This document shows, in pieces, positions 1 through 6,197 of a DNA stretch of 10,652 nt. Each line of letters starts with the position of its first letter. Positions within the stretch are counted from its first letter, which is position 1. The notes beneath the pieces were generated by a model. That model made no database searches. It had not been told where the DNA came from and was given only the letters and a program-made list of their open reading frames with translations. Both the position numbers and the translations under genes were made by a program. The DNA is taken from assembly GCA_037445245.1 (NCBI GenBank), contig JBBIKU010000082.1, forward strand, positions 1-10,652, read 5' to 3'. This DNA is from JBBIKU01 sp037445245. GTDB lineage: Bacteria > Chloroflexota > Anaerolineae > Anaerolineales > Anaerolineaceae.

Positions 1-336
1 GGCTATAATTTTTCACCGGAAACCAATCACTGGGGGATCGATATCGCTGGAAAGACAGGATACGCCATTTTTGCTGCAGATGATGGGGTGGTCGTGTATT
101 CCGGTTGGAATGACTGGGGCTATGGAAACGTGATTGTGATCGACCATGGCAACGGCTGGCAGACACTGTACGCCCACCTGGATTATATGAATGTTGGCTG
201 TGGCGCTTACGTCTACAGCGGTACGATCATCGGCGGGATGGGTAGCACCGGCAATTCATCTGGTCCGCACCTGCATTTCGAAATGCGCCACGATGAATAT
301 GGGCGGGTCAATCCGTGGAACTTCTTGCAGCGATGA
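1..336 (+). CDS. M23 family zinc metallopeptidase, 3' end (partial)
   Basis: Peptidoglycan endopeptidase of the LytM/M23 family, which cleaves peptide cross-bridges outside the membrane. The frame is open from base 1, so the 5' end lies outside the window; the GTG at 88 is internal. The 111 visible residues hold most of the catalytic domain. The first two zinc ligands are in NHWGID (His10 and Asp14 of the visible part), YAHL (His59) is the conserved active-site histidine, and GPHLHFE (His90, His92) is the HxH motif with the third ligand. The protein ends about 19 residues after HxH (NPWNFLQR), as usual for M23 proteins whose catalytic domain is C-terminal. Any signal peptide, LysM or coiled-coil region would lie upstream. 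All canonical metal and catalytic residues are present, so it is probably active. A lytic transglycosylase gene follows after about 190 bp with its own promoter, so the two share a theme but probably not a transcript. Confidence 0.93.
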   Translation, partial: GYNFSPETNHWGIDIAGKTGYAIFAADDGVVVYSGWNDWGYGNVIVIDHGNGWQTLYAHLDYMNVGCGAYVYSGTIIGGMGSTGNSSGPHLHFEMRHDEYGRVNPWNFLQR

Positions 337-417
337 GAATAATCTCGCGCAGTGCGGGAAGTTCACCATCATCGAAATGACGGTTTGACAGAACAGGAAT
401 TATTCACACCTACTCTA

Positions 418-438
418 GCCGGGGTTTGTGACCCCGGC
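418..438. terminator. GC-rich hairpin after the M23 gene, possible terminator
   Basis: A perfect 8-bp inverted repeat, GCCGGGGT (418-425) and ACCCCGGC (431-438), encloses a 5-nt loop. It lies about 80 bp after the M23 stop codon and about 40 bp before the -35 box of the next gene. The stem is stable, but the following bases (AGCGCTATTTCT) form only a poor T-tract, so an intrinsic terminator is possible rather than clear. It could instead be an mRNA 3'-end stabiliser. Confidence 0.4.
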
Positions 439-474
439 AGCGCTATTTCTAGGGAGGTCATCCGTTTCGGTCTC

Positions 475-503
475 TTTACAAAATAGAACAATAGTGCTAT
501 AAT
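475..503 (+). promoter_or_regulatory. Near-consensus sigma-A promoter for the lytic transglycosylase gene
   Basis: TTTACA (475-480) matches the -35 consensus TTGACA at five of six bases. TATAAT (498-503) is a perfect -10 box, and the spacer is 17 bp. Transcription should start near 509-511. That makes the GTG at 512 almost leaderless and favours the ATG at 530, which has an AAGGG Shine-Dalgarno element (517-521). An imperfect operator-like inverted repeat, AACAAT-N9-ATTGTT (487-507), overlaps the -10 box. Confidence 0.75.
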
Positions 504-529
504 TGTTGTAAGTGAAAAGGGTGACCCGA

Positions 530-1108
530 ATGTCAACCACGCGCAATGCCATCCTGCCCGGCTTTCTTGCCGGCTGTCTTGCGGTGATGTTCTTTGCTCA
601 TCAGATGGGTAATGCGAGCCTGTCCGCGACTTCGCTCGCAAAAGAGGAAGCGGTGGGAAAAGAGCCGGCTTCGCTTTCCATCAGCGAAGAAGAATGCCAG
701 GTTTCACCCGTCTACCCTGAAGCGGTGCGCCGCTGGTGTGGGTGGATCACTCGCTACGCAGTCGCAACGTCTCAGCAGCCAAACCTGATCGCTGCTATCA
801 TCCTGCAAGAAAGCAGCGGAAACCCCCGAGCGTATTCTCACAGCGGGGCAGTGGGTTTGATGCAGGTCATGCCGCGGGACGGAATTGCGTCAAAATTCAT
901 GTGCATCAATGGTCCGTGCTTCAGCAACCGACCCAGCATGGCTGAGTTGTATGACCCCGAATTCAATATCCAGTACGGAACGCAACTGCTGGCTGATTTG
1001 ATGCAAAGAAGCGGCAATTTGCGGGAGGCGTTAAGGGCTTACGGACCGCGCGACGTTGGTTACGCCTATGCCGATAAGGTGTTGCGCATCTACGCCAGTT
1101 ATGAATGA
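530..1108 (+). CDS. Lytic transglycosylase, SLT/GH23 domain, signal-anchored
   Basis: Cleaves the MurNAc-GlcNAc bond of peptidoglycan with 1,6-anhydro product formation, outside the membrane. The start is placed at ATG 530 (192 residues); GTG 512 in frame would add six residues but sits at the predicted transcription start. Residues about 8-25 (AILPGFLAGCLAVMFFA) form a signal peptide or membrane anchor. The GH23 domain covers about 65-190. ILQESSGNP holds the catalytic glutamate (Glu94), GAVGLMQVMP (about 107-115) is the GLMQ motif, NIQYGTQLL is the conserved Asn-x-x-x-Gly helix, and ALRAYGP...YADKVL is the C-terminal substrate-binding motif, with Gly-Pro where AYN is usual. Four cysteines (56, 70, 125, 130) could form disulfides, including a CINGPC loop inserted between GLMQ and the Asn helix. 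It lacks extra cell-wall-binding domains. It is convergent with gmd downstream. The family call is secure; the substrate or process (growth, secretion-system assembly, recycling) is not visible. Confidence 0.9.
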   Translation: MSTTRNAILPGFLAGCLAVMFFAHQMGNASLSATSLAKEEAVGKEPASLSISEEECQVSPVYPEAVRRWCGWITRYAVATSQQPNLIAAIILQESSGNPRAYSHSGAVGLMQVMPRDGIASKFMCINGPCFSNRPSMAELYDPEFNIQYGTQLLADLMQRSGNLREALRAYGPRDVGYAYADKVLRIYASYE

Positions 1109-1209
1109 GGGGGTGATTTTTTCCTGCCGGCTAGCAGAAGCACGACAGGGTATGGGGTAATAACAGATCGATCTGATCCGTCGAGATTTCGAAGACCTGA
1201 CACACGCGC
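1109..1209. other. Convergent intergenic region without a clear terminator
   Basis: This 101-bp gap separates the 3' ends of the lytic transglycosylase gene (+) and gmd (-). It contains the palindrome CAGATCGATCTG (1164-1175) and a weak 4-bp stem, CTGC (1124-1127) with GCAG (1134-1137). The only T-tract, TTTTTT before the weak stem, is on the wrong side of it to make a plus-strand intrinsic terminator. No gene is visible. Confidence 0.5.
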
Positions 1210-2274
1210 TCACTCCATACTGACGACTTGATGTTCCCAACGGTGCCAACCGCTAAAGCGTTCTTCTAAGATGCGATGCCCCTCACCACGCGATTCGAGC
1301 CCCAATTTTTCCATGTCGGCATCGACCATAATGCGAACCAGTTCGTGGAAGGTCACCTTGGGTTGCCAATCCAACTTCTTTTTCGAGCGTTCGGCGTCTG
1401 CCAGCAAATAATCGACTTCGGTGGGACGGAAATAGCGCGGGTCGATGCGGACGTAGTCCTCCCAATTCAAACCCACGTAGCCAAACGCCTCGTCCAGAAA
1501 TTCGCGCACCGTGTGCGCTTCGCCAGTGCCGATGACGTAATCATCGGGTTTTTCCTGCTGAAGGATTTTCCACATTGCTTCGACGTACTCGGGGGCGTAC
1601 CCCCAATCGCGCCGGGCATCCAGGTTGCCAAGGTAGAGGTAGCGCTGTTTGTCGGCGAGGATATGGGCAACCGCCCGAGAAATTTTCCGCGTAACGAAGG
1701 TCTCGCCCCGGCGAGGAGATTCGTGATTGAACAGAATGCCGTTGCAGGCAAACAAATTGTAGCCTTCGCGATAATTGCGCGTGACCCAATAGGCGTACAC
1801 CTTTGCGGCGGCGTACGGGCTGCGGGGTTCAAAGGGGGTCTTCTCACTCTGGGGCGGCGGAGCGCCGCCGAACATTTCGCTGGAGGATGCCTGATAAAAA
1901 CGCGCCTGAATGCCGCTCTTGCGCATTGCCTCCAAGATGCGGATCGCTCCCAAACCGGTAACGTCGCCGGTGTATTCCGGCATGTCGAAGCTGACGCGCA
2001 CGTGGCTTTGAGCGGCAAGATGATAGATTTCATCCGGGCGGACGTTATAGATCACGTCCAGCATGGTTTCTGGAATGGCGATATCGCCATAGTGCAGGTA
2101 AAAATGTACCCGTTCGCCGTTATGCGGGTCGCGGTAAATGTGATCGATGCGCCGGGTGTTGAAGGTGCTGGCGCGGCGGATCAAGCCGTGTACTTCGTAG
2201 CCTTTATCGAGCAGCATTTCTGCCAGGTAGGAGCCATCCTGACCAGTGATCCCTGTGATCAATGCTTTCTTCAA
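1210..2274 (-). CDS. gmd: GDP-mannose 4,6-dehydratase
   Basis: Converts GDP-D-mannose to GDP-4-keto-6-deoxy-D-mannose, the precursor of GDP-fucose, GDP-rhamnose and related 6-deoxyhexoses; a cytoplasmic SDR enzyme. The N-terminus shows the Rossmann loop GITGQDGSYLAE (from about residue 8), then LAAQSHVRVSF, the active-site segment SSSEMFG (about 130-136), and the SDR pair Tyr154/Lys158 in SPYAAAK. NHESPRRGETFVTRKI is a GMD signature. The length of 354 residues is normal. The start is TTG at 2274-2272, giving (M)KKALITGITG; it has GGAGG (2285-2281) six bases upstream. Longer in-frame starts up to 2364 add a non-homologous tail and lie upstream of the gene's own promoter (-10 at 2340-2335). No reductase such as Fcl/WcaG or Rmd is beside it, so the final sugar cannot be told. 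It is divergent from a GT-C glycosyltransferase with a shared control region, suggesting a role in surface glycan synthesis. Confidence 0.96.
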   Translation of the reverse strand: MKKALITGITGQDGSYLAEMLLDKGYEVHGLIRRASTFNTRRIDHIYRDPHNGERVHFYLHYGDIAIPETMLDVIYNVRPDEIYHLAAQSHVRVSFDMPEYTGDVTGLGAIRILEAMRKSGIQARFYQASSSEMFGGAPPPQSEKTPFEPRSPYAAAKVYAYWVTRNYREGYNLFACNGILFNHESPRRGETFVTRKISRAVAHILADKQRYLYLGNLDARRDWGYAPEYVEAMWKILQQEKPDDYVIGTGEAHTVREFLDEAFGYVGLNWEDYVRIDPRYFRPTEVDYLLADAERSKKKLDWQPKVTFHELVRIMVDADMEKLGLESRGEGHRILEERFSGWHRWEHQVVSME

Positions 2275-2280
2275 AGTTTT

Positions 2281-2285
2281 CCTCC
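2281..2285 (-). promoter_or_regulatory. Ribosome binding site that fixes the TTG start of gmd
   Basis: On the minus strand GGAGG (2285-2281) is followed by six bases and then TTG (2274-2272). It lies directly before the codon at which the GMD family's N-terminal Rossmann motif begins. No comparable site precedes the longer in-frame starts. Confidence 0.8.
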
Positions 2286-2334
2286 AAGCCCGGGGATTAT
2301 CCACACCCTGTGTTCTGTTCGTGTGCGTGCGCTT

Positions 2335-2364
2335 AGTATAATCCACGCTGTAAAAAGCTGTCAA
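2335..2364 (-). promoter_or_regulatory. Sigma-A promoter of gmd
   Basis: Read on the minus strand, a perfect TTGACA (-35, 2364-2359) is separated by 18 bp from TATACT (-10, 2340-2335, five of six consensus bases). The predicted start near 2328 gives a leader of about 54 nt before the TTG codon. Its -35 box lies within the spacer of the divergent promoter for the gene at 2462. Confidence 0.75.
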
Positions 2365-2371
2365 TTGCTGT
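2347..2371. repeat. Three GCTGT direct repeats at 10-bp spacing, candidate operator
   Basis: GCTGT occurs at 2347-2351, 2357-2361 and 2367-2371, exactly one helical turn apart, so all three copies face the same side of the DNA. The middle copy overlaps the -35 box of gmd, and the third runs into the extended -10 of the divergent gene. A protein bound here would cover both promoters. No regulator is encoded nearby, so function is inference. Confidence 0.4.
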
Positions 2372-2379
2372 GATATACT
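2371..2379 (+). promoter_or_regulatory. Extended -10 promoter for the GT-C gene at 2462
   Basis: TGATATACT is an extended -10 (TGn followed by TATACT at 2374-2379). The -35 position 17 bp upstream (2351-2356, TAAAAA) is poor, which fits a promoter relying on the TG extension. The predicted start near 2386 leaves a leader of about 75 nt. A strong Shine-Dalgarno AAGGGAGGT (2446-2454) sits seven bases before the ATG at 2462. Confidence 0.5.
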
Positions 2380-2461
2380 CAGAAACTGCGCTGAAAACTA
2401 TTGTGTTGCCCATCTGCATTTCTGGATAGGGGATGTTAAACGGACAAGGGAGGTTCACCAA

Positions 2462-4570
2462 ATGCCGCTACGCGCCCTGGAAAAACCAATAAGCTTCATT
2501 CAAAAAATTCCATTCGAGATCATTCTTGTGGTGCTGGCGCTGGCGACGCAATGGTTCCTTGTTACGGCGCCGATGAACAGTCTGAGCAACTGGTATTCCA
2601 CCGACGATGCTTATTACTATTTCAAAACCGCGCAGAATATTGTCTTGGGTTATGGGGTTTCGTTTGATCGTATTGGCGGCGCCAGCGGATTTCATCCCCT
2701 GTGGATGCTGGTGTGCGTTGCGGTCTTCGCCGTTGCCAGGCAGGATTTGATCCTTCCATTGCGGATTTTGGTTGTGATTTCGGTGTTGTTGAGCGCGGGA
2801 ACAGCTATTTTTATCTATCGAATATTAAAAACCATGCTGTCGGGCGAAATCAGCGCGCTGTTTTCCCTCTTCTGGATCTTTTCGATGAAGATTCACTCGG
2901 TGAACACCCAGTTGGGGATGGAATCGGGCATCAATGCCTTCTTTTCATCCCTGCTGATTTATCTGGTGGTGCGGCACGAGATTCAAGCGGGGGCGGAAAA
3001 ACAATCGCTGCGCCGTCTTTTATTGATTGCTGGGGCGGCGGTTCTGACGCTTTTCAGCCGCCTCGACAACATCTTTCTGGTGGGCGTGGTGGGGGTGTGG
3101 CTGGTGTTGAGAAGCACACCCCGCTTGCGGGTGTTGTTGCTCGGTGATGTGGCGTTCATTGCCAGCGCTGTGTTTGTCAGTTTCTTTCTGCGACTTGGTT
3201 TTCAGGATAATTACCAGCCTTACATCGAAGCTGCCCTGGCGATGACCCTGGCAGCGGTGGCGGTTCGCCCGCTAGTGTATTATTTTTTGGGATTGTACCA
3301 AAACTTGTGCGATGTTCCATCTCGAATAGTGTTAATGCGCGTGGCGCTGGCGACGACTGCTGCCAGCACTGTTCTGTTGGTGATGATGTTTCTGCTTTCT
3401 CGCTTGGGGGTGTTCAGCGGCTTCCCGCGCACCGTCATTGCCATTGAATGGTTTTATTCGCTGGTGTGGGTTGCGGGCACACGATTGCTGGCGCGACTGC
3501 GAGCCGGCCGCGAGCCGGGTAACGGCTACCCCCTTCGCCTCGGCGAAGATTGGCGGATGGCATGGCGCGAACGTTTGCTGCGGGGGGTAGCCTTCTTTGC
3601 GCCGCTGGCAGTCATGCTGGCAGGCTACATGATGTGGAATTATATAAATTTCGACACCTTGACCCCCGTCAGCGGACAGATCAAGCACTGGTGGGGCACG
3701 CTCTATACGGTGTACGGCAGACCGGTTGACTCTCTTCAAGCCTTTTTTGGCTTTCCGCGCCAGATCGGCAGTGGTGCCTGGGGACTGGCGTTTACACCCC
3801 AAATTGAGGTTGCAACCGTTTGGTTAAAAGCAGCCGGAAGTCAGGATGAAACCCTTTATAACAATCTGGTTTCCATTTTTGGGACGCTGTTCGGTGCTAT
3901 TGCGGTGGCGCTGGCTGTCTACAACTGGAATTTCGTGCGCACGGCGCTCACCCGTCTGGGCATCATTCCCCTCTTCATCGGTAGTTTTGCCCAGCTTTTG
4001 TATTATCACGGCTCGAATTACGTCAACACCCGCGGCTGGTACTGGGTGAATCACACCTTGAGCGTGGTGCTGGTTGCGGCGGTTCTGGCGGAGTGCATTT
4101 ACCGCAGCTTGTTAAGAACCAGAGTCAAGCCTTTCGTGTTGCAAGTGATCGTTTTGGTTCTGGCAGCTCTGTCGATCAGCAGATTTGTGACCGATTTGCG
4201 AGTTCATATTCCTCCCCAGGTGGCGGCGAAGGACCAATACAATTATGTGGGTGGCATTCGGGCGCTTGAAAAGCTGACCGAGCCGGGTTCACTGATCGGT
4301 TCTACCGGCGGCGGTGTGATCGCTTACTACATACAGGAGCGGACGATTGTCAACCTGGATGGCTTGATGAACACTCGCGAATACTTCGAATTGCTTCGCA
4401 CGCGCCAGGCGCATCGTTACCTCGACCAGATCGGTTTGGACTATGTGTACGGCAACTCGTATATGCTGACTGAGAGTGAACCCTATGTGGAGCTCTTTCG
4501 CCATCGGCTGGAATTGATTGGCGAAACCGGTGGTGCCACTTTATATCGTTATTTGCCCGGAATTAAGTAA
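2462..4570 (+). CDS. GT-C-type polytopic membrane glycosyltransferase (putative)
   Basis: A 702-residue integral membrane protein with many hydrophobic segments, the first at about 18-36. Right after it the first external loop carries STDDAYYYF (Asp48-Asp49), then GYGVSFDRIGGASGFHPLW (about 63-81). A D-D loop followed by a Gly-x-x-x-Gly-Phe-x-Pro-Leu-Trp stretch, and a later LGMESG (about 151-156), resemble bacterial GT-C enzymes such as the AftB-like and GT39-like groups, which transfer sugars from polyprenyl-phosphate donors on the outer face of the membrane. NYINFDTLTPVSGQIKHWWG (about 393-412) is another motif I associate with this superfamily. The last ~110 residues, after LQVIVLVLAALSISRFV, look extracytoplasmic. 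ATG 2462 is supported by AAGGGAGGT. It is divergent from gmd, so an envelope polymer or glycoprotein is the likely target. Donor and acceptor cannot be read from sequence. Family level is likely; exact function is unknown. Confidence 0.8.
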   Translation: MPLRALEKPISFIQKIPFEIILVVLALATQWFLVTAPMNSLSNWYSTDDAYYYFKTAQNIVLGYGVSFDRIGGASGFHPLWMLVCVAVFAVARQDLILPLRILVVISVLLSAGTAIFIYRILKTMLSGEISALFSLFWIFSMKIHSVNTQLGMESGINAFFSSLLIYLVVRHEIQAGAEKQSLRRLLLIAGAAVLTLFSRLDNIFLVGVVGVWLVLRSTPRLRVLLLGDVAFIASAVFVSFFLRLGFQDNYQPYIEAALAMTLAAVAVRPLVYYFLGLYQNLCDVPSRIVLMRVALATTAASTVLLVMMFLLSRLGVFSGFPRTVIAIEWFYSLVWVAGTRLLARLRAGREPGNGYPLRLGEDWRMAWRERLLRGVAFFAPLAVMLAGYMMWNYINFDTLTPVSGQIKHWWGTLYTVYGRPVDSLQAFFGFPRQIGSGAWGLAFTPQIEVATVWLKAAGSQDETLYNNLVSIFGTLFGAIAVALAVYNWNFVRTALTRLGIIPLFIGSFAQLLYYHGSNYVNTRGWYWVNHTLSVVLVAAVLAECIYRSLLRTRVKPFVLQVIVLVLAALSISRFVTDLRVHIPPQVAAKDQYNYVGGIRALEKLTEPGSLIGSTGGGVIAYYIQERTIVNLDGLMNTREYFELLRTRQAHRYLDQIGLDYVYGNSYMLTESEPYVELFRHRLELIGETGGATLYRYLPGIK

Positions 4571-4613
4571 ATCCTAATCCACGGTAGCCCAACTCGGAGC
4601 GCTTCTGGTTATC

Positions 4614-4622
4614 TGGTAAAAT
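4614..4622 (+). promoter_or_regulatory. Extended -10 promoter for the serine hydrolase gene
   Basis: TGGTAAAAT is a TGn extension plus TAAAAT (4617-4622, five of six consensus bases). No good -35 is present 17-18 bp upstream (CTCGGAG). The predicted start near 4629 leaves about 27 nt before the GTG at 4656, including GGAG (4645-4648), seven bases before the start codon. It lies in the 85-bp gap after the GT-C gene, suggesting separate transcription. Confidence 0.4.
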
Positions 4623-4655
4623 CGCAAATGGCTAATTGCTGCCTGGAGTGATGGT

Positions 4656-6137
4656 GTGAGAAGAAGTTCGTTATCTGTCTTACGTTGGATTTCCCTGATC
4701 CTGATCTTTGTCGCCGTTTTATTGACCGGAACCCAATTGGTGAGTTTTAGCCGGGTTCGCTCGTCCTTCCCACCCGGAATGATCATCGCCGGCGTTCCGG
4801 TGGGTGGGTTGACCCATCAGCAGGCAGCCGACCGGCTGTTGCAGGCATATAGCGTGCCGGTGGAGCTGCACTATGGTGATGCGGTCATTCACGTCAACCC
4901 AGCGACGGTTGGATTTGAATTGGATCTTCAGGGCATGCTTGCCGCGGCGGACTTACAACGGATCACGCAACCCTTTTGGACTTCCTACTGGGATTATCTC
5001 TGGAATCGTTTGCCAACGCCGACCGAGCTTCCCTTGCGCGCCCGGATTTCGGAAGAACGGTTGCGTTCTTACCTCAAGGATGAGATCGCGGCGCGTTATG
5101 ATCAACCGCCCTCGCCGCCCCTGCCCATCGCGGGCACGGTAAATTTTCAGCGTGGTGATCCTGGAACGACCCTGGATATCGAGCGGGCTGTGATCCAGAT
5201 CGAAGATGCGCTTCACTCCCCCACCTCCCGGGTGATTCGGTTGTCATTTTCGAGCGCAAACCCGCCGCGTCCCACCATGCAGAATCTCGAAATATTGCTG
5301 CGGCAGATTGTGGATGTTTCTGGCTTTGATGGGTTGACCGAGATCTACCTGCTGGACCTGCAGACCAGCCAGGAGCTCAGTTTTGCCTATCAGCGTGGCG
5401 AAAGCATCACGCCCGGAATTGCCTTCACCTCTGCCAGTCTGACCAAGATTCCGGTGATGGTGTCGGTTTACCGGCGTACTCCGGAGCCCACCCTTCCCAT
5501 GATTGTCGATATGATTGAATTGATGATCGAGAGATCTGAAAATGACCCCGCCGATCGGTTGATGCAGCGCGTGCTCGACCGCAACCTTGGTCCGCTCGAG
5601 ATGACCGAAGACCTCAGAGCACTTGGTTTTGAGAACACCTTCATGGCAGGTTATTTCTATCCGGGGGCGCCGTTGTTGCGTCGCTTCCAGACCCCTGCCA
5701 ACCAGCGTACCGATGTCAACACCAATCCGGATGATTACAACCAGACCACCGCCATCGAAATGGGTATGTTGATGGAAGATATTTATCACTGCGCTGAGAA
5801 CGGCGGCGGTAGCCTGGTGGCGGTGTTCCCCGGTGCGATCAGCCGTGAGGAATGCCAAGCAATGCTCGATGTGCTGACGCGTAACCGCATCGGGGTGCTG
5901 ATCCAGGCGGGATTACCTGAAGGCACCCGCGTTTCCAACAAGCATGGCTGGACGGTCGGCTTTGAGGGCTACATGAAGTCGCTCGGCGATGCCGGGGTTG
6001 TCTATTCCCCGGGCGGGCATTATGTTCAGGTCATCTTCATGCATCACCCGGTTCAACTGATCTTCGATCCTGTCAACCGGCTGGTCGCCAACCTGGCACA
6101 TGCCACTTATAATTATTTCAACATATCATCCGAATAA
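4656..6137 (+). CDS. Membrane-anchored serine hydrolase: PG_binding_4 domain plus class A beta-lactamase-like domain
   Basis: A 493-residue protein. Residues 9-29 form a membrane anchor. About 42-200 resemble the PG_binding_4/YoaR-VanW N-terminal module (MIIAGVPVGGLTHQQAADRL, then PATVGFELD). About 208-490 have the penicillin-recognising fold: Ser261-Leu-Thr-Lys264 is SxxK with Ser261 as nucleophile, Ser294-Glu-Asn296 stands for SDN, and Lys429-His-Gly431 for KTG. I see no clear ExxLN with the Glu166 that lets class A beta-lactamases hydrolyse the acyl-enzyme; the segment before TTAIEM reads NTNPDDYNQ. It is therefore more likely a cell-wall carboxypeptidase- or transpeptidase-like enzyme, or a penicillin sensor, than a resistance enzyme. 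GTG 4656 is chosen because the preceding GGAG is well spaced and the anchor starts at once. It is probably transcribed alone. The domain assignment is firm; the activity is inferred. Confidence 0.87.
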   Translation: MRRSSLSVLRWISLILIFVAVLLTGTQLVSFSRVRSSFPPGMIIAGVPVGGLTHQQAADRLLQAYSVPVELHYGDAVIHVNPATVGFELDLQGMLAAADLQRITQPFWTSYWDYLWNRLPTPTELPLRARISEERLRSYLKDEIAARYDQPPSPPLPIAGTVNFQRGDPGTTLDIERAVIQIEDALHSPTSRVIRLSFSSANPPRPTMQNLEILLRQIVDVSGFDGLTEIYLLDLQTSQELSFAYQRGESITPGIAFTSASLTKIPVMVSVYRRTPEPTLPMIVDMIELMIERSENDPADRLMQRVLDRNLGPLEMTEDLRALGFENTFMAGYFYPGAPLLRRFQTPANQRTDVNTNPDDYNQTTAIEMGMLMEDIYHCAENGGGSLVAVFPGAISREECQAMLDVLTRNRIGVLIQAGLPEGTRVSNKHGWTVGFEGYMKSLGDAGVVYSPGGHYVQVIFMHHPVQLIFDPVNRLVANLAHATYNYFNISSE

Positions 6138-6154
6138 GCAATTCGAAAACGCTT

Positions 6155-6163
6155 TGATATACT
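6155..6163 (+). promoter_or_regulatory. Extended -10 promoter for the lipoprotein and GT-C/NHL pair
   Basis: TGATATACT (TGn plus TATACT at 6158-6163) is identical over nine bases to the element at 2371-2379. A weak -35 candidate, TAAGCA (6135-6140, three of six bases), is 17 bp upstream. The predicted start near 6170 leaves a short leader with GGAGG (6184-6188) nine bases before ATG 6198. It would serve the lipoprotein and, by spacing, the gene at 6887. Confidence 0.5.
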
Positions 6164-6197
6164 TAAGCACCAAGTAAAATTCTGGAGGAAACGACTC

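Noticed and set aside
1124..1137. Small hairpin CTGC...GCAG near a T-run as terminator
   Set aside because: The stem is only 4 bp and the T-run precedes it on the plus strand, so it cannot be an intrinsic terminator for the lytic transglycosylase gene; on the minus strand it is followed by A residues.
1276..2373. Long open frame (365 codons) on the plus strand opposite gmd
   Set aside because: It is antisense to a gene with all GMD motifs, its translation shows no recognisable domain, and it has no ribosome binding site. Codon bias of gmd readily produces such a shadow frame.
5244..5858. 204-codon minus-strand frame opposite the serine hydrolase
   Set aside because: Overlaps the catalytic motifs of a well-supported gene; its His/Arg-rich translation lacks any family signal.
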